Assembly (NCBI GenBank): GCA_037903475.1
Contig: JBAJFG010000002.1
Location: 2,232,001-2,296,000, forward strand
DNA: 64,000 bases
Direction of reading: 5' to 3'
Origin: Ancylostoma caninum
Taxonomy: Eukaryota; Nematoda; Chromadorea; Rhabditida; Ancylostomatidae
The notes under the pieces were generated by a model that saw only the letters and a list, made by a program, of their open reading frames with translations, was not told the origin of the DNA and made no database searches. Of this stretch, positions 52,773-64,000 are shown one piece after another (position 1 is the first letter of the stretch; every line of letters begins with the position of its first letter). A program made the position numbers and the translations under genes.

Positions 52773-52813
52773 GGTCGGTTTTTCCCATCGTCATGCTTGA
52801 CCCTGTTCCTGAG

Positions 52814-55800
52814 TCCCCCCCGTGGATGTGGTGTCATAGTGGCAAGAAAAGAGTAGGCGGCAAAAGTTGTCGCCCGGCGACAATTACCACCACTGCCACT
52901 CTTCGCCGTAGCTCGCTGGGGATTTGTTTGTTTATTCTTTATTATCTACATCGCAACGGAACGAATGATATCGTACTATATTTGCGGAGAGTTCCGCGGT
53001 TCTTTTATTTTCTTCTCTCGTTTCTCTCGCACGGTTCTCTTTCAGGGGATCGCCGCGGCAAAGAAGTATGAAAGATGCCGTCGTCAGACCCATGCTCCAA
53101 CGACATCGCCGTGACGTCGCCAGGCTGTGCTTAACTACGGACACCTGTTGCGGTGGTAAAAGTTAGGAAGGCCCTCAATACTATAGTCTCACGTAATTAT
53201 AGTAATTTGAAATTCATTTTAAAAAAAGCATGACTTCGATTGTGAACTCATATAAGCCCACCGTCAAAATATATCACATTCGCTTATGGGCGAACATTTG
53301 CTTTATACATGTTCCGGACCAAGTACTTTTTTTGCGTGGCCAAAGGCCATTCTACTTATGATTAAGCATTTGTACCCTCTGACTGCAGGGTAACGTGTAG
53401 ACGTGAAGAGCGAATTTTGAGCGATGCACCACGTGCATCACGTTGTTCGCATTGTGCTTGTAGTACTGGCTGTAACTAAACACAAATACTCACCGAGCAA
53501 TCGCGTTGGGGCGGACATCTCAGTGGTTCTGAAAAGGAAACAAGTTTGCGAAATAAAGTAGCATAAAAATGATGACCGATTCGAATGAAATCTGCATAAT
53601 CGTTCGACTATTCAAGTGTGCACGGCAATGTGAGGTGTAATCGCTGCGACGGAGTCCGAGAATAGGAGAACAAAAAGTCCATTCATAAATGTAAGCCCAA
53701 ACATCACTGCAGATATTCGAACATTCAAATATTCACTTCAAACTTATTCGATTCGTCACTTCTCCATATGTTACGTGTAGCGTACAACGAGCGAACCACT
53801 ATGGGGAGAAAACATTGAACAGATCTGATGTACGTTTACTGGGGATCTGAAGCCACTGCTTGGAAGTTCAACGATCATTTAAACAGTATGCTATGAACAG
53901 TATGCACTTGATTTTCAATCAAAAAGCGAAGCGCAAATGAAAAAAAAGTAAATTGAAAATTAAACTCGTTGTCAATAATCTTGGAAGCTTTCACTTCGTA
54001 GAGAACGAGTGTTTTAAAGTAGCGGAAGAAAAGATATGATCAGCGGGCGTATCAATCAGGGAACCCTTTGCCACAAGTCACCACTGGATTGTGCGAAAGC
54101 AAATTTGGATACAGAGAAGAGACGGAAAGAAAGAGTACTTTATCTCTTACCAAGTACCCAAGTTCCATCCAAACAGCTAAATCCATCGTTGAGTTATGGT
54201 AACAAAAAACGGCGTTCAACAGCGCCACTGATCACATTTTTTTGCCGCTATTCGTAACTTCTCCACATAAGGTTCAGATTGATAGAGGCTTCAAAAAGTA
54301 GTCACAAGGCTGATGGAGACGTGATACGACTGAGCTGTAAAGCACTTAAGCCCTACAGCGGCTCTTGCAGACCACGAAGCATTTTCGTGGTGTGGTAGCA
54401 GGTCGTTGGTGAGGTGCATGACGAAATCAGAACGACGTGCTGACGCACATTGTCCTGGGACTTTCTATCGAACGTGTAGTGTCGTTTGATGTCCAGGACT
54501 TGTTAAATGTTTTTTGTTTACAAGGGCAGGATACTTGGGACTCAGTCATTCATAGCGGAAAGCATGCTGTTGAATGCAGTTTTTGACGCTGATTTCGAAT
54601 CCGCTCTCCATATCTTCTGCAACCCCTCTATGAAGAGTTACGCGGCATTTTCCCAGTTTTCCTAAAACGTCCAGATTGTGTGTTTTGTTGGAAAATATTC
54701 GCGGAAACCTTTTCAAGCCGATTAAGTGTTTGGAATCGGTCAAAAGTCCAGAAAAATCTTCACATGTAAAAGTTTAAAGAGAACTTCTGGCTGCCAGAAC
54801 TCGGATTCGGTCGACTTGCAAAAACCGTGAGAATGTCATGTATGCCTTTACCTCAAAAGATAAGGTAAACGGATTCGAGGTCATCGTCACAAATTCCATA
54901 AGACGATTTACATCTTGTTACGAGTGGCTGGGTCCCGCAGGTAAGGCGGCACGCTAAGTGCTGGAGCTCTTAGTTAGTTGCCGGAGCACTAAAGAGTATC
55001 GGAACTACCTTTAATGGAATTTTTTCACTTGAGGCACTACCGACTGAGTGAATTAGCACAATTGTCCAAAGAGGCTTTTTGCATGAAAACTTCTGGAGAA
55101 CGAGAATGGTGACGCTAAGGGGGATTAGCACGGGCTTGTGGGATCCAGCACGAAGAGAGTTGTTAGGCACATACGTAGAACTGATACATCGTGGGTCGTA
55201 TATCTCTCTGATTTGGTCGAATCGCTGATGCCACCCGCTTACAGCGCTTCGGCGCATCTATGCACACCAATTTCATGTTGGTTACATTCAAAAAAAAACT
55301 CGGAAAAGAAAATGATGGACTTGCTCAGAAATTTTCTCAAGATAAGCATCCTGGCCCGGGTAGAACAGACAAGTTCTCAAAGTATACGACTATAGAGACA
55401 ACAGCATTAATAATTAATTTTTAGGTTGTCTTTTCGCGTCGTATCACAAAGAAACGGTATGTACGTTTGGGGAGGAAGAAGCTGCAAATAAGCGGAAGTT
55501 CTGAATATTTTGAGAGCGTTCAGAAGTCTGGGTATGCCGAAACGGTGTGACTACTCTACTAATATTACTTAAATTGGATGTTGTGGCGGATAGCTCTTTG
55601 CTCGCACGTAGATTATACACTTTTCACTAATAATTAACAATAGGTTTATTACATTATATTTTTCGATTTCCTCGATCAATGAACACCAATAGGGCGGTCC
55701 GTCATCATGAAAAGAAAGGTAGCGAAACATTTCATCGATGATACCAAGCTGGAACGGGTATTCTTCATGGGCCGAATCGCAAGACAACTGGACAATTCAA

Positions 55801-58800
55801 TCGCTATTCTGTAAGGAGACAGAGGACTTATGAGCATATGCTATTTGCCGATAACCCGCTATGTGGAGGTCCCCTTTCTCAGTTTTATTTCTGGAATTCA
55901 GCACAGTTCTTTTACATTGTTCATCGGCATCCATGTGTTTATCTTCCCTTGCAAATCGGTGAGAACCAATTGGTGAGAACAATAGCATTTTTCTCACTAC
56001 CCTAAAGTAACGGATCCGATAGAAGAAAACAAAACAGATCGTTTCAACAGTGTCTAGATCGTAGCAACGTAGCTGACTCCAGCGCAGAAGAGTAGAGTGG
56101 ACAAAAATAATGTGGACACATTGATACTTTGTTTTGTGCCCACTTCGAAGGTTAATGAATAATTCAAGGTACGAGAGTCACACCGTGGGAACAATTATCA
56201 TTACAGACATCAATGAGTGCTACGAAACTGAAAAAGTGCCTACCAACTATTAGAAGTGTACGTGCTTGAGTCGATTTTTTTGTCCAGATGACGAGGATGT
56301 GCTCAACTGGTTTAGCACGCGAAGTGTGGAACGCGCATTCGTTCAAGACAACATCTTACATACGCATTCGGCATGGTGTGCCACGCGCACGGTTCCTTAA
56401 TTATACATTTGTGCACAACCGCTTGTGCACGCTATCCCGCACATCGTGCCGTGAGTGTCGACCGGTTGAGGACATTGTCGTGGATGTTAGATGTGCACTT
56501 GTGCTCAATCTTCTGGTCACGCAGTCTCACGTGGTACCGCATGCGAAGATGTGGATCAGGTTCGAAACTGCTCAGTTTCGAAGAACAAATTGCTACACTG
56601 GTTATTCAAATGATACTGTGATTTCTTCTTAATCTGAGAAGTTTTATGCTGAGAATGCGGAAAAATCGGTGGGACATGAAGTTGTATGCACATGATAGGC
56701 GATGTTTGGGGTATCTCGTCCATAGCAGATAAATTCTGCATGTTTTCGTTGGCCCATACTTGGGTTGTCATGAGATAATCTCAACCAGCCTTGAGCAGTT
56801 CTGCTAGCTGAAAGGTGCTCTCCGCACCCGAGCGCCATCGGTCACTTTTCGCCCAATGAAGGGAGAAGTGAAGCAAGTGTCATAAATGGTTTTCATTGTC
56901 GTCTAGAATTCCGTTTTCTTATGCGTGAAACTTAAATAAAATCGACGTGTCCAGGAAAATGAAGGTGGAGGTCTTGCAAGACAAGAAAAACGATTTCAAA
57001 AGGATATGGGCTACAGATATTGAGGTAACGGATGGGCGAAAAACGAGAAATGGAAGGAATGTAAGCAAATTATAAAAGTAGCAGGATATTGTTCGACAAG
57101 CTGATACGTGCTTATGAAAGATGTGTTCACAAATGTTTCTCTCAAGCTTTTTGCAGCATTTGCGGCTCACATCACCATCTGGGCTCATGGATCCTGTGTA
57201 GACCAAGCTTGCTTAGCTGAAACGGAGTAACCAGTATCTTCTTACAAGGAATTACAGTCAACCTTCTCGTTTACTTCACTTATATGTATGTACATATCAC
57301 TGTGTAGCTGTTTACGAACGGTGTTAAATCCCATGTTTGTCAGTCCTAACCAAAGGGTTTTCGTGAAGGATTGAGTAATGAAGTAAGGAAATACTTTCTT
57401 ATCCATGTTGCAAATGTACCTGCACCAGTGGCAGTTTCGAACCGAATTATGGGGAACTCATGGAGGAGAATCAAATTTCGCATTTTTCAGAGATTTTAAA
57501 ATGTCTTTTGGGATCAGGATGCGTTCGTGCAATTATTGACCACTTTTACAAGATACGCCGATTAGTGGTAATGTGTAGGTTTTGACACATCTTTCATCCG
57601 GGCTCTAGGCAGCGGAGAACGTCCCGGATAAGGTAGAAATTGCTGTCAATTCACACTTTTCTCTGAAAGACATGCGTTATTCACTGAAAAGCACATGTGC
57701 TACGTATTCTAGCGCTTTTTTCCGTCAAGCTTCCTCAGTGGTTAAGATCCTTAGGGCAAAGAAGGGGAATGTAATTCAGGTCGTTTACTCTTGGTGGAAA
57801 GAAAAATTCTTGTTCAGATTTTGGGGGTTGTTTGGTGATTGTTGTTCCGCACCATGAGCTCTCTGCCGTTATCCAGGTCCTAGAAAATCTCGTATCCACT
57901 AGTCCCTGGTGAGCACGGGTGTTCTGCAGTATCAGGTCAAAGCAAATCTATGACTATCTAACGGGTCTAGCAGATATTGGTTATGCAGTTTAATGTTCAC
58001 GATATGTAGGAAACGTTACAATCTTCGTTGTTTACCCTTGAATTTCAGTCGTTATCACTTCGAAATATATGTATTTGCATAGCATTGCATCACTATTTTA
58101 TCATTTTCAAATGAAAAGACATCGTCAGCGCTTTGGCAATTGCGAATACGTTTCTCTGTGGTGTTTCCTTTCCATAACGCAAGCATACGCCTACAATCAC
58201 ATGACCTCATCACTAGGACAACAAACAAATGAATAAATCTTGCCTCCATTTTTCGGGAGGAGGAACTTGGGTACCCGCAGCCGCTGGCGACTGTCAATTA
58301 CTGAGAGGTCGAGCGCTCGCTGCTAAAGCGACTGTAAATTACCACCGGCTCGCGCTGTAGTTTCTTAACCCCGCCCACCGCCGCAACCCAACCAACCGCG
58401 CGCGGCATTCGTGTTGCGATGAAGAAGGGTGAATGGCATCTAAGAGATCGATGAAGCGGAAACTCTTGTGATTAATGGAAATTAGCGCTGATAATATTGT
58501 GATTGGTCAGATATGACAAGTAAATAGTGTGATAGTTCAGATATGACAAATAATAGGCTTTAATAGAGATATTATCAGTAAACAGGGACTCTGAAGGACA
58601 ACACTATTTTGAACTGTTTTCACGAGGAATTTTGAAAGCGTTGACGCGCAAAGGAATGATGTTTTTTCTCTGAAAATAAATCTGCCTTCGCAAAGGTTGC
58701 TGAACTGCCTATTGCTCTGCTTTCATCAAAACCATAATAAGGAAGATTTCGATGCAGGCTAAAGCAAACTTTCTTGCGACACTTCAGAGTTTGCCTACGG

Positions 58801-59743
58801 CTTCTGATCCTTTGAATTTTTTGAACCTACTAAAGGAGACGTTATTTCCATTACTGTTGCTGTAGTTACCTTTTCTTAAAAATATAACTGAATTAAATCA
58901 TTGAATTGAAATTGGATTTGAAACACACTTACACTTAGATTTCTGAGCAAAACGAAAAAAAAGTCTACTCCTTATTTTATCAATGGAAAAATGAATATTT
59001 TAAGCTAACACCAACAAGTTTCACATGTTTTTCGCCTTGGAATTGCAGCCCATCCGACTACTGCATTCTTGGTTCCATGAAATCAATATTACCAAAACAG
59101 TTATAGTGCGGCGAGTGTAATGGCATTGTATCCATGAGGTACGCCTGCAGGCACAGTACATATCTGCGAGACATTTCTTACACCTCATCTGGCGTGGAGT
59201 AGTAGTCGATTCGAATAATATCACACACGCTTAAGGACTAGTTGTTAAGAATGTTGAACGCTCAAGTTCTGGAGGAAAACAATGAAAAGGATCAAAAGAA
59301 TTGAAATATATAAATTTCTAGGTCATACACAAGTTTCATTTCCATTACTCTTTTTTTTTTCGGCGAACTGACAGTGTATGCAATCTGGTATCAGAATAAG
59401 TATAATAATTAGGGGAATGCGCATATAATGAAGGATGCGAGCAGTACGGACGAAACACAAAAGCAAACTGCACGCATGATAATTCAGAGAGGGCCAAAAT
59501 ATCCAAAAAAGGTTCAAATCGTTGTGCAAATTTCAAGAACTTTTGACGTCTATGGCAGCTCTTCCTAAAGTGAACAGTATTGACGCACTGGTATTTCTGG
59601 AATCATTACGCTTTCAGAAGCTCAAAAGCTTCTACATACAAAATCAGTTAACTATCATGATCACCATGTAAAACACATAACTGAAGTAAAAGCCGATTTC
59701 TTTTGCGGCACTTTATCAGAATTACTTTACGATATCTTCTTTA
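52814..59743. other. intergenic sequence, no gene recognised
   Basis: A G/C-rich patch (52830-53110) and a tandem duplication at 58490-58552 (two diverged units with TCAGATATGACAA) are the only patterns. Open frames such as 56288-56632 are unrecognised and overlap frames on other strands. Confidence 0.4.
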
Positions 59744-60208
59744 AAGGCAGCAAGAGCCGAAATCCTCGACTCCGAGCTGAGGTGCCGGTGGTGAAGTACA
59801 GAGTCAGCACATCATAAATGTGAAACGAACACAGACAATGATGGCTTACCTGCAGAGAAAATGGAACATTCGTCGCGAACACGCCAGGCCGTGTTCGCGT
59901 GCGGACGAGTTTTCCCCGGCCCCAAAAGCCATTGCAGCGCGTGGTTTTGGCGCAAAAGGACTACGAAATGCGTTGAATCCACAGGAGCACTGACCACATG
60001 CACCAAACCAGGCGCCACAATGGCTTTTGGGGCCGGGGAAAACTCGTCCGCGCGCGAACACGGCCAGGCGTGTTCGCGACGAATGTTCCATTTTCTCTGC
60101 AGGTAAGCCATCATTGTCTGTGTTCTTTTCATATTTATGAGGTGCTCAGTCTCTACTTCACTACCCGTACCTCAGCTCGAAGTCGAGGATTTCGGCTCTT
60201 GCTGCCTT
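59744..60208. repeat. large near-perfect palindrome (foldback element)
   Basis: Two arms of roughly 215 bp (about 59744-59958 and 59995-60208) are inverted copies. The inner 110 bp, from GAACACAGACAATGATGG to CCCCAAAAGCCATTG, differs at only a few positions; the outer part is about 88% identical. The loop is under 100 bp. Mirror frames appear on both strands because of the symmetry. No target duplication was found. Confidence 0.75.
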
Positions 60209-63200
60209 CAACTCATTTCGCCTATTTTGTGGGCCCCTTCTATGTTTGCGTACGCGCGCGGCAGAATGGGAGGGGTCGCGACGATTTGGGCGGTGCTAAT
60301 GCTATGCGCAGCAGAAGTCAGCCGCGGCGCTGGCAATTGCCTTGGAGCGCGCGAGCTGGCATTAAAGTACCAGCCGCCGCCGGCTGCGGGTACCCAAGTT
60401 CACTCACCCCCATTTTTCACTGGATGGGGAAATTGCTGTACAACGACGCGAACTTCGGATGCATGCTTTTACGACCCTCACGAACGCCACATGCGTTTGC
60501 GGGCTCTCCTCGCATTGAACGCTTCTCCCTCGCACTTGGCAATGAAGATGCTGTTTCCAGCTTGTTTTGTGGGCATTCAAGAAATTGATCCACACATGCT
60601 GGCTGTGCTATCAGATTGAAGCCTTACATACGATATTTGGGGGTCGAAGAAAGAACATTGCTGGTCAGATCAATCCATTGCGTTAAGTTGGCGGAAAAAT
60701 CTCGACTGAAAATATTCAGAAATTCATTTCATTCAAAAATTCGAAGGGAAGAGGGGTGCGAACTAAACAGTATTGGAGTATACCTCGTAAGCTATTCCTA
60801 GACGAGTGTACAGGGACAGCCAAATCACTGCTGCTCCAGCCATGTCTCAAATTAGTAACGGAATTTTTTTCAACCTCCTCGTTTGAGCTTCTGTGGAGCA
60901 CCTTGGCTAGAGCTGAGGCTAATAACATCACATACGTACTCTGGGAGGATGTAGTCAGATATTCCACGGGACCGCGCTCTCACACGGCTTGAATTCGGGG
61001 ATGTGAGTTAGGAGCAACCTTGGAGAAACCTTGGATGACTCCATGTCACAAGGCTGGAGGGATGCTGAAGTTCGAGACGCTTCCGCGAGACAGAATGGCT
61101 GCGGCTACCATCTGGCTAGGACAGGTAGAGAAATTGGCAGAAGCAGCCAAAGAAAAACAAGAAAGATGGAGAACCCTGAAATGCCACACACATTTTTCAC
61201 GTCAATTTCAGAACTGTTTCCAATGAAGAGTCCCAGAATTTTCTATTCTTCTAACCTTGTACTCTCTACGTTACAATTCGATGTGCCTCCTTTGAGCTTA
61301 ATTGTCAAAGAAAGAATTTCTCAAAATAAATGGTGTCAAGTGTCTACAAGTGATTGCCTACAACTTGTCTGACGAAGAAAGTTGCTGGAGAAAATTACGA
61401 TTTGAACAAGAACATATCAAGGCTTTCTCGCAAATTTATAGTTTTTTTTTCTGTTACTGTATTTATTTTTTCTCTGGCCTTCAGCAAAAGCAACGGAATA
61501 CGAGAACAAGATTCAATAAAAAACATCAAGACACCCTTATCCCTTAGAGCTGTGCAGGAAGGTGAGATGGTCTAATGATTCAAAGTTCAAGTCTTTCTCA
61601 AAAATCCTTGCCTCAAGCTGATCCGCTCGTCAGCTCATCCACGTCACATCACCTATGCATTATCAAACGCGGTGTGGCGTGAGGCAATGATTTTTGGGAA
61701 AGACTGTACATAATTTAAAAAAGGGAGGAGAGTGGGGAGCCGGGGATAGGAGCAGTCTGGCATTTTTTAGATACGCTTGCACTATAAAAGGATATCGTTT
61801 AGGCATAGCAAAATACCAACATCTATGCTCTAAGATTCGGATGCACTCTGGATCGAAATCCAGTGCACTACCTGCTCATCGAGCTCTTCCTTTTAATAAG
61901 AGCGAGAGCGCATTACGGGAAATAGGTGACTGAGGTTAGATTAGAATAAAATCAGCACAGTAGACGGAAAGGTTATGTGTAAGTACTCGTCCTCTTAGCA
62001 TTCTGAAACAGATGGGGCAATCTCAGATTGAAAAAATTCGGACGGTTTCTTTGCTAATAAAATCTACAAACTACTGACATCCTCGTGTTCGGTTAAAAAA
62101 TCGTACTGGTGTACCATATGGAGGTTCAGCGGCAACTGTACTTGCAAACTTTGTTTTCTCATGATTTTCGAGGCCGAAGAAAAGGATAGCTACGTTGTTC
62201 AAAAGCTGTTTCTGCAAAGAGAAAAAGAACTAGAATATGTAGTTGTTTTCCAATTTCATTGCCGAGCGCCGGTTCTTAAAGCGTTGCTTACCAAAGGGGA
62301 GGAGTTCGGATGAAAGTTCAACTTTCAATGAAATAAATCAGAATGTAAATTTTGTACATGATACCTTCCACTCAACATAACCCTTCGACGACTGTTCGGC
62401 TCACCGGTGGGCGCTCCCTTTCTTCGTGTGGTGCTCCTCAGTGCACCAATGAGTTCCACTTCGCTTACATTTTTTTTGAATTTTTTTAGTGATAGTCTAG
62501 TAGAAAAACAAGGCGATCATTGATAGGAATAGGTATCAACATAATTATTTCGCAAAACCGATCTCAACGGGTGAAGGACAAGATTTCCTACAACATGAGT
62601 GCGCACAGAAGCAGGAGCGAGCTTACCAATGGATTAAAATTAATAGAAATAAAAGAAACCACGACTCACTTCGATAAAAGTGCTCTTACACCTTTTGTTG
62701 ATTTTTTTTGTGTCAGTTGTGAGTATCCCTTAACAATGAAATTGAGATGTTTATGTAGACCTTCTGTTTAATAACGTATTCGAATGTTTCCACCCAGCAC
62801 ATAACGATCCACATCAATCACCGGGAGGTCGCAATGCAAGCTCCGCTTCCTCTCGTATGTATAAGCCACTGGCGGATCGTATGTTCTGTTCGATCTGGGA
62901 TGGCGTGCATCCGCACCGCTGATCCCTCCTCTATCGTCATCTCTAGCAAGCCAGATATGTCATTGATAGCTAGAGGTGTAGGTTGGCTATGATATGGCTA
63001 TGATAATGGAAACGATATGGCCGAAGGCTGAGCGGTGCGCATGCACGTTACCGTAGATCGAAAACAGTGTTAACCGTTTTCGTCCATGGAGTCTTTCCAC
63101 ATGTACCGTACAGGACTCATCTCACACGCTGACCAGACTATGAGACTACAAAACGAAATGTTATGTACAGTAAGGTTAAGTACATGCAGAACGGCAGGAG

Positions 63201-64000
63201 AAGCTATAAGGATGTAAAACTCACTCTTTTATCTCCATCGTAGGATTATTGAAGGCATATGCTCAGCGGTCTACCTCAAATAGCAATTCTTTGCGTATCT
63301 ATAGGTATGTGAACCAACTGACAAAATCCAATTTTTGCTTGAAAAAAAAATTTGAAAGACTCCCAACTGCAGTAACGGAATCGTGATGGGAGCTTCCCTT
63401 TAACAAATTTTTCTATATATTACCTTGAATAACAAGTTTCCTAGAACAAGTTTCGTAACGAATAGGAGGGGGCAAATTACGAAAGCACTTGCAAAAAATC
63501 GCTGCGACGCAGCAAAAAAGCTTTGCCATCCGGCTCTAAACATGGGCACCTGAAGAATATGATGTCTTCATGGTAGAATATGGGAGAAGTGATCTGAGAA
63601 GAGGGGCTATCTAATTATTAAAGGACAATTGAGCCACGTAGACCAGCCTCATCATCATCTTTTCAAAACAACGACTACTAGGAAATTTTTACGACCAGTC
63701 CCATCCGAAGACATAATATAAATACTCTATAAGAAACTGAAGAAATAAGACGGCAAGTATTGTCTCAGCTACCACGTAGCCAAGATTTGCTGCTATCAGA
63801 CCACAGCTTACTTCTGGGTAGGGAGCAGGAATGTGCGTACCAAAAATATCAGTCTTCATAAATCGTAAGTCGTAAATTTTCCAAGAACGCCGTAAATCCT
63901 AAATCGTAAATCCTAGCTGAGCGTCGGATTACCATTGACAAGATCCAAGAGATTTCAGCTCTTTTCATGACAAACTCACTCTGAAAGCGACCAGAGGTAT
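60209..64000. other. intergenic sequence at right edge, no gene recognised
   Basis: A frame at 60266-60619 starts with a signal-peptide-like stretch (GGVATIWAVLMLCAAEVSRG), but part of it (60385-60403) is an inverted copy of sequence at 58268-58286, so I treat it as repeat-derived. From 60620 on, nothing recognisable is seen; the edge at 63858-63920 has short CGTAAATC-type tandem units. Confidence 0.4.

Larger units (their letters stand above)
51515..52805. mobile_element. hAT-like non-autonomous element, 1291 bp
   Basis: The left end CAGGGTCAAGCG and the inverted right end CAGGGTCAAGCAT are flanked by the exact 8-bp duplication TTCCTGAG (51507-51514 and 52806-52813). CAGNG starts and 8-bp duplications are hAT hallmarks. 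Inside are inverted arms of about 90 bp (51690-51785 and 52085-52185, shared GCTTTTGGGAGCTCGATGGG), a tRNA-like pol III box and G-rich tandem repeats near the right end. No transposase is visible. Confidence 0.8.

Noticed and set aside
59812..60132. Mirror-image frames on both strands
   Set aside because: Produced by the symmetry of the palindrome.
60137..60619. 160-codon plus-strand frame with a signal-peptide-like segment
   Set aside because: It starts inside the palindrome and contains a repeated motif; treated as repeat-derived.

Overview
The window looks like nuclear DNA of a parasitic nematode, probably a clade V strongylid such as a hookworm. That placement is inferred. It rests on nematode-style 3' splice sites (TTTTCAG), many introns of about 50 to 60 nt beside kilobase introns, sequence resembling the nematode telomere repeat TTAGGC, and many decayed mariner, Tc1 and hAT elements. 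No bacterial genes, rRNA or CRISPR are visible. The sequence is AT-rich with short G/C-rich islands.

The main gene is the nematode NALCN/NCA sodium leak channel on the minus strand. I could read 34 exons, from the start codon at 38732 to the pore of domain IV at 91. Every splice phase matches and the exons sum to 1468 codons. The C-terminal part lies beyond the left edge. All four pore loops are present and the filter residues read E-E-K-E, as in NALCN.

The 8.1-kb intron between the last two visible exons holds a complete gene on the opposite strand. It is an eight-exon, 291-residue serine/threonine kinase of the testis-specific kinase (TSSK) type (3537-6779), with all catalytic motifs intact.

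The introns are full of transposon debris. There are two mariner remnants at 270-1722, a GC-rich inverted-repeat element at 2158-2492, and a foldback element with telomere-like repeats at 4262-4905. Further in lie a small MITE (7366-7508), a 1342-bp mariner-like element with matching ends (12519-13860), and a hAT MITE next to another mariner (16822-17999). Two Tc1/mariner-type elements known only by their ends follow (19652-20913 and 22418-23807), then a mariner at 26902-28144. A short motif resembling a hammerhead ribozyme core lies near 32231-32263.

From 38762 to the right edge (about 25 kb) I recognise no gene. This region holds two more copies of the hAT MITE, a 1291-bp hAT-like element with an 8-bp target duplication, foldback repeats, short tandem repeats and a palindrome of about 465 bp. 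Some of it may be the promoter region of the channel gene.
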